A stretch of DNA of 64,000 nucleotides from Styela clava (lineage: Eukaryota; Chordata; Ascidiacea; Stolidobranchia; Styelidae). Of this stretch, positions 56,240 to 64,000 are shown one piece after another; the stretch's first letter is position 1, and each line of letters opens with the position of its first letter. The stretch is from assembly GCF_964204865.1 (NCBI RefSeq), contig NC_135259.1, forward strand, positions 14,394,974-14,458,973, given 5' to 3'. A program made the position numbers and the translations under genes. Below the pieces are notes generated by a model that saw only the letters and a list, made by a program, of their open reading frames with translations, made no database searches and had not been told where the DNA came from.

Positions 56240-56895
56240 TGCGAAGAATATTATTGTTATGTATATTGTCACTAAGCAAAAGAGTACAGTTGAATATTAG
56301 ATAAATGCATTACACAAATACATGAAAATATAGAAAATTTTGTAAAACAACTGCTACATTGGCTTCCAGAATTACTGATATTTCATCACATTGAAATTTG
56401 CTGGGAATAAATTAAATTTTAAAGACAGTATAGACACAGAAATAATTATTTTATCACCTTAACTTGTTGGGCACAGTAGCCTATTGATAGCATTTTACGC
56501 TCGATTAATCACCCTAGTTGAAATTCTGGAATTCAAACCCTATGCCTAGAGTGTAAAAATTGAGTAGGCAATAGAAAAACAATAAATTTTTCGATCATTT
56601 CAAAAAAACATTAAAGCCTCGAATATATATCAGTAGCTGGCTGTCTTGTCGCAATGTCAAACTTAGGCCTATTTGGAACAGACATCTCAGTTGATTAATC
56701 GTGTCTCAAAGCGGATCATCGTGATCAGTTTCCATCACCCTCAAAGCCCTGACAATTCAGGTTTCAGAACATATATTCAAGCAGTAAATTCCATGTTGAA
56801 TGGTGGAGCATTAGCTAAAATTTGCCTTAATTGGGATGCGTATTACAAAAGAAAAGTATGAATTTGGATTCATACAAAGTTTTATCAAGAAACAT
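56240..56895. other. Intergenic POLD2 / ketosamine-kinase paralog
   Basis: The spacer between the stop of the minus-strand kinase paralog and the POLD2 start is 656 bp. I see no gene; the 56673-56861 open frame has no recognisable domain. The POLD2 promoter should lie at its left end. The spacing is larger than in typical tunicate operons. Confidence 0.45.
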
Positions 56896-57837
56896 TTACA
56901 GATTAGCAAGATATCTCATATATTTCAGTGCATTTTCACGATATTGACGTCCATCATGTACTGGACCTAGTTGATTCCAATGATTAAGATATAACAACAA
57001 TAAATATAATTTCTCTCTCTTATCAAAATCTTGAGCTTTAGGTAGAAACTTATGATACTCGTCAAAAAAGAGTTCAGAAAATCCACCAAAAACATGAGGC
57101 ATAGATAAATCATATTCAGAATGTCCATAAAAAGCGATAGGATCAAAAACACAGGGCTCCTTTTCTAATTCTCCTGCGTTTCCATACCATAGGTCACCAT
57201 GTAAAAGAGATGGTGTGATTTTTAATCCTTTAGGAAAAAGCTTAGGAATATTTCTTTCAACAATTGGCCAAAGTGATAAAGCTTCACAATGCCCGTATTT
57301 TATTTCTAACTTGTCTATATGGGGTTTCAATCTCTGTTGAACGAAAAATGACAACCAATCGCTACACCAAGTATTCTTCTGTCTCAAATGGCCATTATAA
57401 GTGACAGTATCAAATCCAAAGTTTTGTACAACAACGGTATCATCCAACTTTCCAACGTATGATTCATTTTTCTCCATTTTTGCAATTTTTTTGGCATTAA
57501 GTAGATGTAGCTCTGCTAGTTTTTGTCCCATTAATTTGGCATGTTTCTCGAGCGGCTTCATATTAAGAAACTCTAATGCCAGTAATGCACTTCCATCGTC
57601 TAATTGAACAATCTTTTTATATTTGGGAACTTTTATAATTTTAGTATCCTCAATAGTTTGTAAGCTAGCACATTCACCCTCAAACGTTGCCATTGCAGTG
57701 CTTCGTTCATAATGCTTTACAAATATTTTTCCTTTATTAGTGTTGTAAGCTTTCCCAGTGCATATTTCTCCACTGCCTGTCTCTCCTGTGAAGTGGATCC
57801 ATGAAAGGTCTAGTTCTTGCTTCAAAATATCTTCCAT
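56896..57837 (-). CDS. Ketosamine-3-kinase family protein, divergent paralog
   Basis: Single exon, 313 residues from the ATG at 57837, which aligns with the start of human FN3K/FN3KRP; an upstream in-frame ATG at 57864 adds nine residues without similarity. The family phosphorylates the third carbon of ketosamines on glycated proteins, which destabilises them and reverses glycation. Present: HGDLWYGN at 213-220 (catalytic Asp 215), FDPIAFYGHSEYDL at 231-244, FGGF at 250-253, and LNHWNQLG near the end. Odd: the nucleotide-binding loop is GETGSGEICTG (18-28) with Glu at position 24, where FN3KRP has its redox-active cysteine; a cysteine sits two positions later. The neighbouring paralog across CDC45 keeps Cys24. 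Probably an active kinase with altered redox regulation; the latter is inference. Confidence 0.88.
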   Translation of the reverse strand: MEDILKQELDLSWIHFTGETGSGEICTGKAYNTNKGKIFVKHYERSTAMATFEGECASLQTIEDTKIIKVPKYKKIVQLDDGSALLALEFLNMKPLEKHAKLMGQKLAELHLLNAKKIAKMEKNESYVGKLDDTVVVQNFGFDTVTYNGHLRQKNTWCSDWLSFFVQQRLKPHIDKLEIKYGHCEALSLWPIVERNIPKLFPKGLKITPSLLHGDLWYGNAGELEKEPCVFDPIAFYGHSEYDLSMPHVFGGFSELFFDEYHKFLPKAQDFDKREKLYLLLLYLNHWNQLGPVHDGRQYRENALKYMRYLANL

Positions 57838-58348
57838 TTCAAAAAATATTTGAACAAAACACATTCACATAATAATTGCAAATTTTTTTATCGAAATAGC
57901 ACCACGCAAGCAAGCATAGTGCAAACATTTCAATGCTAGTAAACAATATTTGTTTGCATACCTTAGTGAACATTCATCAGAGTCAGAAACGAGCAGGAAA
58001 TTCTACTTCAAGCATAATTTTCACCAAGGCATGTGACTAGGGGGTGGGTTAAGACCCGCAAATTTGTTATTTGTTTTGTATGCATCAGAGACTGCTGCTG
58101 AGGGTTTTCAAATTGAGGATATAGAAAATCATAAAAACAAGACTTTCAAAAAATACTTGTCATTCACCAATATTCGAATCGGACTTTATGATTTCGATAG
58201 GGTAGTGAATACTAATACGAAACTATTGAATACATAGAAAAAATAGGGGTAGTAAAACAAATACCACAGACCTACAGAACATATTATAAGAAACAATATA
58301 GATTATGGAACATAAAAATGTGAGAAAGAACAATTCAATATTATGATT
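57838..58348. other. Intergenic kinase paralog / CDC45
   Basis: This 511-bp spacer shows no coding sequence. It should include the CDC45 3'UTR at the right and the kinase paralog promoter at the left; no canonical minus-strand AATAAA was seen close to the CDC45 stop. Confidence 0.4.
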
Positions 58349-60061
58349 CTAGGACATAATAGTAATCAGGGCATCTAAAAATTTACTCCTATCTTCTGTT
58401 TTTAAAGTCATAATACAAGGATCAAAATAATCATGAGCAGTTTGTGAGTTTGTTCTTTCAGCTGAGTGTAAAAAAGCTCGTCCAAAAAGATTTTTGCGTG
58501 AATCTTCAGCAAGTGGTGGTACACCAATTAGTATTGATAATCCCTGCTCAGCATTCAAAGGTGCGCACATGACAAGCGGTAAATTTTTTGCCTTATCGCG
58601 TTTTGTTTTTCCGAGAGATCGCAGATAAGAGTGCAAAAGATGGTGGGTGAAGTAATTCAAGTATATAGGATGGCTAAAGTATTTTACATCCGGTCCACCT
58701 TCTTTAACATAAGAGTAAAGGAAAGGTCCGTAACTCATTACCTGTCCAATGTCAATAAATGAACTAACATGATTTTTCATAGCTTCAAGTTGCTCTTTTG
58801 CTAACTTGATGCCTTTTATAAGTGATTCAGAGTTTATTTTTGACAATGCATCTAAAGCATCAACGAAATTATTACAAGTTTCTTCATTTTCCGTTTCATC
58901 ATTTTCTAAAATTGCACTGACTGAATAAACCATATCACTGGCGCACATTTTATGATTGTATCCAAACTGTGCGGAGAATGATTGGTATCTTATGTTTGTG
59001 AGGCCAAATTTTTGAGCAGCCTCCTCAACTAGAGAAGGTAAATTTTCTCTGACCTTTGTATCCATGAAGTTATAATTTTGTTTACATTGTGTTAAAGGAA
59101 TTCCCATTTCTGCTAGAAATTGATGCAATCGTTTCATTCCGTTATTTGTCCAGACTTTGAAGACTGTTGCAGTTGATGGTGAGTGACATAGGCTCTCGAA
59201 TAATGACCAATGGCGATAAAGTGCAACGTCAAGATCATGTTCGAAATTTATTTTCATACAATTGATAGAAGTTGAATTTTCTTCGTCCTCAAATCTGTGA
59301 TTCAACCTTGACATATGACCTTGAAGTTCGAGAACGCTAGAAACATACTTATCACGCCCAATTTTTTTGTTTTGAAATTGGTCCGTAACACCGATGATTC
59401 CCCACCACAAGGTGTCATTGTTGTCTTTAGACATTTTCCACGCGAGTTCGTACATCAACAAGGCAACAGATGTACCATTATAAGAAAACTCTTCGTATTC
59501 AAATAAAATTTCCTTTCTTTTTTCCTCCCAGTGACGCCTCTCTCTTCTTTTTTCAAGAACATCCTCATCGAACCTTCTCCTCTTGGAACTCTGTTGCGTA
59601 GGATCATCAGATTCAGCTCCAGAATCTTTCTCTGCATCTGAATCTTCCTCTTTATAAAGATCATCATAGTCTGGAATCGCCGCAAGCTCGTCATGTTCGT
59701 GCTTTATAAGTAAATACACTTGTCGTTCACAATAAAAATTTACCAAATCAACAGGTCTATGACTGTCAATGACATAAATGGTAACTTCGTCTGGAGGTTC
59801 TAGAATTTCCAACAGATCGATATTTCCTCCACAATTCAACATTATAACATTATTATATTGATCTTTGTGGTCATTGAATGCTTTCTCCACGTCGACTTGA
59901 TTCTCCACGGGTACCAATGTATATTGCACATGATCAGATTTGAATAATGCCTGTAAAATCTTACATGCAGCGAGTGCATCGACATCCAAGGCTACAAGTA
60001 AGAGAACTCGTTCATGGAGAATCTTTCGATAAAAATCTTTCACAGGATCAGCAATTAACAT
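58349..60061 (-). CDS. CDC45: CDC45, replicative CMG helicase subunit
   Basis: CDC45 joins MCM2-7 and GINS to form the CMG helicase that opens DNA at replication origins and forks. The gene is a single exon of 570 residues (human 566). Visible: the N-terminal RecJ-like, catalytically inactive DHH fold with LDVDALAAC at 25-33 and IDSHRPVDLVNFY at 98-110; a long acidic then basic insert (KEEDSDAEKDSGAESDD, then SSKRRRFDED, about 137-167), typical for the family; WWGIIGVTDQ; and the C-terminal segment KYFSHPIYLNYF. The start is the ATG that opens directly into the conserved MLIADPVKDFY-type sequence. An acceptor-like tttcag lies about 45 nt upstream. Absence of introns is unusual beside a 30-exon neighbour. 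Confidence 0.96.
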   Translation of the reverse strand: MLIADPVKDFYRKILHERVLLLVALDVDALAACKILQALFKSDHVQYTLVPVENQVDVEKAFNDHKDQYNNVIMLNCGGNIDLLEILEPPDEVTIYVIDSHRPVDLVNFYCERQVYLLIKHEHDELAAIPDYDDLYKEEDSDAEKDSGAESDDPTQQSSKRRRFDEDVLEKRRERRHWEEKRKEILFEYEEFSYNGTSVALLMYELAWKMSKDNNDTLWWGIIGVTDQFQNKKIGRDKYVSSVLELQGHMSRLNHRFEDEENSTSINCMKINFEHDLDVALYRHWSLFESLCHSPSTATVFKVWTNNGMKRLHQFLAEMGIPLTQCKQNYNFMDTKVRENLPSLVEEAAQKFGLTNIRYQSFSAQFGYNHKMCASDMVYSVSAILENDETENEETCNNFVDALDALSKINSESLIKGIKLAKEQLEAMKNHVSSFIDIGQVMSYGPFLYSYVKEGGPDVKYFSHPIYLNYFTHHLLHSYLRSLGKTKRDKAKNLPLVMCAPLNAEQGLSILIGVPPLAEDSRKNLFGRAFLHSAERTNSQTAHDYFDPCIMTLKTEDRSKFLDALITIMS

Positions 60062-60681
60062 TGTGACATGTAGATATTTATTGAAAGTACTACTTAGTTT
60101 CTGAAATTGTAAGCATAGAAAGTGGAGAATGAAAATTTAGCGAAAATAAATAAAATTAAACTAATAATGAACTTTATCTCGGCGTAATAAATTCCCATAA
60201 CAAAATTTTTTTTTTTTATACAATTGATTTCAATATTCATATACTCAATATTATGTCTAAATGTAGGTATCTCATAAATTTCAGATTTTCACTCTGAAAT
60301 AAATGATGAAAAAATATCTGTTTTAAAATTATCAATATTAGAACATTATTTTTATGGGATGATACACAGGCAAAATAATCAACATTTAAATAAATTTGGA
60401 AAAAAGGTGATACTGAAATTGTCGACTCAACTTAAAACAATTCAGCATACTTAAGTAGCACAGAATCCCATCCCATCCAAATCAATATTAAACAGAAATC
60501 ACAGTAAAGTTAAATAAGAAAAGACATGGCAAAAGGCAAAAATTTCTATATTAAAACATGCACAACAATTTAATCAAGATTTATGAATATAACTCAAAGA
60601 TGAAGGTTAGCTTATAAAGCTGGTATCACATCAAAAAATTAAAATGAGAAATCACTTTGAAAACATTAAAATCATAGTAGA
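60062..60681. other. Intergenic CDC45 / FN3KRP-like
   Basis: This 620-bp AT-rich spacer has no coding sequence. On the minus strand, at 60100-60112, the sequence reads cttacaatttcag, an acceptor-like motif in the presumed CDC45 leader. Confidence 0.45.
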
Positions 60682-61602
60682 TTACAATTTTGCAAGATTT
60701 CTCATAATTGATAATGAAGATTCTCGATATCCCCCACCAAAATGATTCCAATGATTTAAATAATGAAAAAGTTGATATGCTTTTAATCGTTCATTAAACC
60801 CTTCAGCTTTAGGAATCAAAGAATGATATTCACTGAAAAATGATGACGGAAAACCACCAAACATATGAGAAATTGCTAGATCAAACTCAGAGTGGCCATA
60901 GAATGCTCCTGGATCAAAAATACAAGGTTCGTTTTCAAGTTCTGCTGTATTTCCACCCCACAAGTCACCGTGCAATAAAGCAGGTTTGATTTCCAGCGAA
61001 CTCGGAAATAACTTAGGGAAATTATGTTCAACATCTGGCCACAGTTTTCTAGCTTCACTGTCGTGATATTTCTGTTCCACCATGTCAAGTTGTGGTTTCA
61101 AACGATTTTGAAGATAAAAATTTACCCAATTATTACACCACTCATTCACCAGAGGCAAATACCCACAACATGTTGTCGTATCAAAGCCAAATTTTGTCAC
61201 AAAATTTGATGATAATTTCCCTACATAGGAACTTTCTTGTTCCTGCAGTCTTTCATTTTTTGCATTGCTAAGATGCAATTCTGCCATTTTTCTTCCCAGT
61301 TCCTTTGCATGACCATGCAAAGAATGCATATTTAAATATTCCATGACTAAAATTGCACCATGTGACCTTTTTATCACTTTGAATGGCTTTGGAACACGGA
61401 TAGTATTTGTTTCCGCAATGGCTTTCAGTCCAGCATACTCTCCATCAAACATAAGTTTTGCTCCAGACTTCGCATTATCTTTCACAAATATTTTCCCTTT
61501 ATCTGTATCATAGACGTTTCCACTACTAATGCATCCCCCTCCACCCTGTCCTGTGCTTTTTACAAACGAATAATTCAACTCAGCTTTGAGCAAACTCTCC
61601 AT
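60682..61602 (-). CDS. Ketosamine-3-kinase (FN3KRP-like)
   Basis: Single exon, 306 residues, from the ATG at 61602 (an in-frame ATG at 61620 adds six residues). It matches vertebrate FN3KRP throughout: P-loop GQGGGGCISSG at 18-28 with the conserved Cys24; KVPKP-type VPKPFKV at 70-76; DTTTCCGYLP at 141-150; HGDLWGGN at 211-218 with the catalytic Asp; FDPGAFYGHSEFDLA at 229-243; MFGGF; and YLNHWNHFG at 281-289. It phosphorylates ribulosamine and psicosamine adducts in FN3KRP-type enzymes; whether it also acts on fructosamines cannot be read from sequence. It and the copy at 56896 are paralogs separated by CDC45. Confidence 0.93.
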   Translation of the reverse strand: MESLLKAELNYSFVKSTGQGGGGCISSGNVYDTDKGKIFVKDNAKSGAKLMFDGEYAGLKAIAETNTIRVPKPFKVIKRSHGAILVMEYLNMHSLHGHAKELGRKMAELHLSNAKNERLQEQESSYVGKLSSNFVTKFGFDTTTCCGYLPLVNEWCNNWVNFYLQNRLKPQLDMVEQKYHDSEARKLWPDVEHNFPKLFPSSLEIKPALLHGDLWGGNTAELENEPCIFDPGAFYGHSEFDLAISHMFGGFPSSFFSEYHSLIPKAEGFNERLKAYQLFHYLNHWNHFGGGYRESSLSIMRNLAKL

Positions 61603-61870
61603 TTTGAAAGTCGAAATCAATCCACTCTAGGCCTAAACATATTATTTGCACATTTAAACTTTAGAAATAATAAGGAACATGAAATAACTAAATTTAAACT
61701 TGTCTATACCATTGTACCAAGGTAAGGTTAAATTCAGATTTTTAGATAACGCTTTGAACAATACTGCAATATGATAATACATGAACAAAAGATATTCTTA
61801 AATTTCTCTGAGATCTTGATATAAATTCAAGCTTCTGGGCCCCAGGACTGTAGGAGAACTGAAGAAAAAG
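61603..61870. other. Upstream region of FN3KRP-like gene
   Basis: No gene was seen. On the minus strand a possible acceptor (atgtttag) precedes the start codon by about 30 nt. The promoter of the minus-strand gene is expected here. Confidence 0.4.
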
Positions 61871-61878
61871 GCAAATAA

Positions 61879-62065
61879 AGCATGCAACAAATGCCTGAAT
61901 GCAGAAATACAGCAGTGACACACAGTATAGGTATCATCTTAGGTTTATTTATCCCCATAATTTGTGTGTGTAGCATGCAACAAATGCCTGAATGCAGAAA
62001 TACAGCAGTGACACGTAGTATAGGTATCATCTTAGGTTTATTTATCCCCATAATTTGTGTGTGTA
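61879..62065. repeat. 93-bp tandem duplication (2 copies)
   Basis: The unit from catgcaacaaatgcctgaat to cataatttgtgtgtgt occurs twice head to tail with a period of 93 bp (copies start at about 61881 and 61974). They differ by about two bases (acacacagtat and acacgtagtat). The near identity indicates a recent event. Confidence 0.92.
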
Positions 62066-62198
62066 ATAAACAAACAGTTTATAAGTAGGCACGTATCAGG
62101 CACTATTTCAGGACTTGGATTTTTTTATCATTTTTTCCGTAGTTCATTGGGGTTTCAATTTTATTAGACCGTGAATAAGTTAGTGCATCTCTATATCG

Positions 62199-63187
62199 CA
62201 GGGGTGGGCAAAATTTTTTAGTATAAGAGTCGCATGCTGCAAGTCAGAACTTTAAAAGAGAGCCGCAAATTTGTGAATTTATTAATATTATCGAAATACT
62301 ATGAACAGAAAAGAAATTCACACAAGAGTCTAATAACAATAAATAGATAAACAAGGCAACTCTGTTTTCATCTTCGTACTTTCGGTTTTTTAATTTTGGA
62401 CACATCACACAGTAACTTAGACCAGTGATCTTCAATCGGGTATACGGTATACCCAAGTGTATACCAGACCATAAGTTGGGTAAACAACTGATAAAGGGTA
62501 TACGAAAGGTGTACAGCCTATAAAATATTCAATTGGATACAACAATGCAAACGCGGCGCACATGAAATGTAAAATGTTATTAACGCTAAGTACCGACGTG
62601 AGCACAGTGTTACATCACAAATTATATAGATAATACGGGCATGTGTCTGGGTTGGTGATTTCGGATGCCATGCACTTTGTTTGATTTACGTCGAACATTA
62701 TTCCCGTCGACGCTGAGGCAGTCAGTCAAATTTATAACTAGCGGTCACTAGCCTATTAGATTGCATGATGATATTGCAGTACAAAATGTGCTCAAAATTT
62801 ATTGTTTATTTGAGCCTTAAATAAACATTGGTATTTGTAAGGTATACAAAGTTCTTGAAAAACTGTAAAAGGTATACTTCGATGAAAAAGGTTGAAGAAC
62901 ACTGACCTAGACTAACTAACCGCAATCAAGCTGCAATATCGCCGACGCATCAATAAACATTGACCATTGTGACGAAAGATTTGCTGACTCGACTGACTTA
63001 AATTCAACGCTACAGCGATTTTCATACTAAAACATAATTTGTCCTAATTATTGACGAAAACTCTACTTTTAATAAATTGAAAGAGTTTACATTAAAGTTT
63101 TTCTTTTAGTTAAAATTTGGATAATAAATTATGTTAGCGAGAAGAGCCGCACAAAAAGTCTGGCGAGCCGCGGTGTGCCCACCCCTG
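62199..63187. mobile_element. hAT-like element with exact target duplication, host of a nested insertion
   Basis: The left end CAGGGGTGGGCAAAA and right end GTGTGCCCACCCCTG are flanked by exact ctatatcg duplications (62191-62198 and 63188-63195). Gagccgc motifs lie near both ends. No transposase frame was found. Removing the inner element at 62423-62904 leaves about 500 bp. Confidence 0.9.
62423..62904. mobile_element. hAT-like MITE nested inside another hAT-like element
   Basis: The left end CAGTGATCTTCAATCGG and right end AAAGGTTGAAGAACACTG are imperfect inverted repeats. The flanks acttagac and acctagac form an 8-bp duplication with one mismatch. Tandem ggtatac motifs (gggtatacggtatacc) occur near the left end, and gtatac words recur near the right. 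Confidence 0.82.
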
Positions 63188-63195
63188 CTATATCG

Positions 63196-64000
63196 CAATA
63201 AAGAAACATTTCTACCAATTTAATATAGTCAGTACGGCACTCTTTACAAACTGAAGGACATTGTGTGGTTTCAGAGAATCTCATTTTGCCGATGAAAAAA
63301 CAGGGGACGTCTGGACATTGTTGTCCCTCAATATCAGTAAAATGAAATTGCGCAAAAAACTACAAATAAGCGCATTCTAAAAGTGCCTGGTTTTATAAAA
63401 ACCATTTTTCTGATTTCAATTTTTATTTATTTCTGTCATTCCCTTCTTATGGTTTCACAATGTGGATTATTCAATATAATTAATTAATAAAGAGAATATA
63501 AAATAAAAAATGACAGCGATGAATGAGCCCTTAAAAATGAAAAAAACGAATACAGTAACAGCAGAGTTATTTCATTACAGCCAATTTTTCTATGTGTATC
63601 TGCATATGTCTAGTCTATATGTTGATATTCTGATATTTGCAGATTTGGGTTAGCATTTTGAAAAATTACTGCATTCTTTTCTTACCTTATAGTCTATAAT
63701 CATTATATCGCCAGTTACGCTGATTATAGTCAAACTATAATGAAGTCTAAGATACCGTACCAGAATAAGCCATGTCTACCTCCAGAGATTTAAAATATAT
63801 TCATATTTATAACAGTATAAGGATACCGTACGTGGTAAATGTCGAATTCGAGATAAACAGAAAATTGGAAACTGGCCTTTGACCTCATAATTTCGCGGGC
63901 ACTTCGCTGACGACATTTGTGAAAACCAAACTTTGTAGAAAATTAGTTCTATTGCTGGAATGCGTCTATTTACTGCGTATTTATTAATTTTTTCGATAAA
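63196..64000. other. Right end of window, no gene recognised
   Basis: This AT-rich sequence shows no exon-like similarity or defined repeat. The next gene, if any, lies beyond the window. Confidence 0.45.

Noticed and set aside
61827..62088. Frames with an internally repeated peptide on both strands
   Set aside because: Produced by the 93-bp tandem duplication.

Overview
The window is animal nuclear DNA. It is AT-rich, its protein genes are split by short GT-AG introns, and it carries many hAT-like MITEs and a tRNA-derived SINE. Family content (L-fucose kinase, POLD2, CDC45, ketosamine-3-kinases, a local BTB-Kelch expansion), compact introns and acceptor-like motifs just upstream of several start codons fit an invertebrate chordate, most likely an ascidian tunicate. 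That placement is inference; no species can be named from the sequence alone.

Plus strand, 2.6-51.1 kb: one gene, FCSK (L-fucose kinase), dominates. I could chain 30 exons with every intron GT-AG and every phase matching, giving a 1110-residue protein (the human enzyme is about 1084). The N-terminal half is the pyrophosphorylase-like fucokinase domain and the C-terminal part is the GHMP kinase. Introns 1-8 and 10-29 are short (0.2-2.2 kb), but intron 9 is 25.8 kb.

Inside FCSK intron 9 (9.1-34.9 kb) sits a nested cluster of intronless BTB-BACK-Kelch genes on both strands: one BTB-BACK-only gene (minus), three minus-strand 'B' copies, four plus-strand 'C' copies, and three orphan copies of the C gene's last ~150 bp. 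B and C are arranged head to head, and a ~5.98-kb B-C-tail block is tandemly duplicated at roughly 98% protein identity. Only one C copy (22826-24457) is open over full length; the others carry frameshifts, stop codons or deletions. A MITE present in two tail copies, with a paralogous empty site beside the first copy, gives an internal relative clock.

Minus strand, 53.2-61.6 kb: a co-directional row, in transcription order a canonical ketosamine-3-kinase (FN3KRP-like, one exon), CDC45 (one exon), a divergent ketosamine-3-kinase paralog (one exon, conserved P-loop cysteine replaced by glutamate), and POLD2 (five exons). CDC45 and POLD2 both act at the replication fork. FCSK and POLD2 are tail to tail.

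Repeats: hAT-like MITEs with 8-bp target duplications (one 13 nt after the FCSK stop, one 1.5-kb element in intron 10, and one element nested in another at 62.2-63.2 kb), a foldback MITE family, a tRNA-type SINE family in FCSK introns, a 21-bp minisatellite in intron 18 and a 93-bp tandem duplication. The first 2.6 kb and last 0.8 kb hold no recognisable gene.
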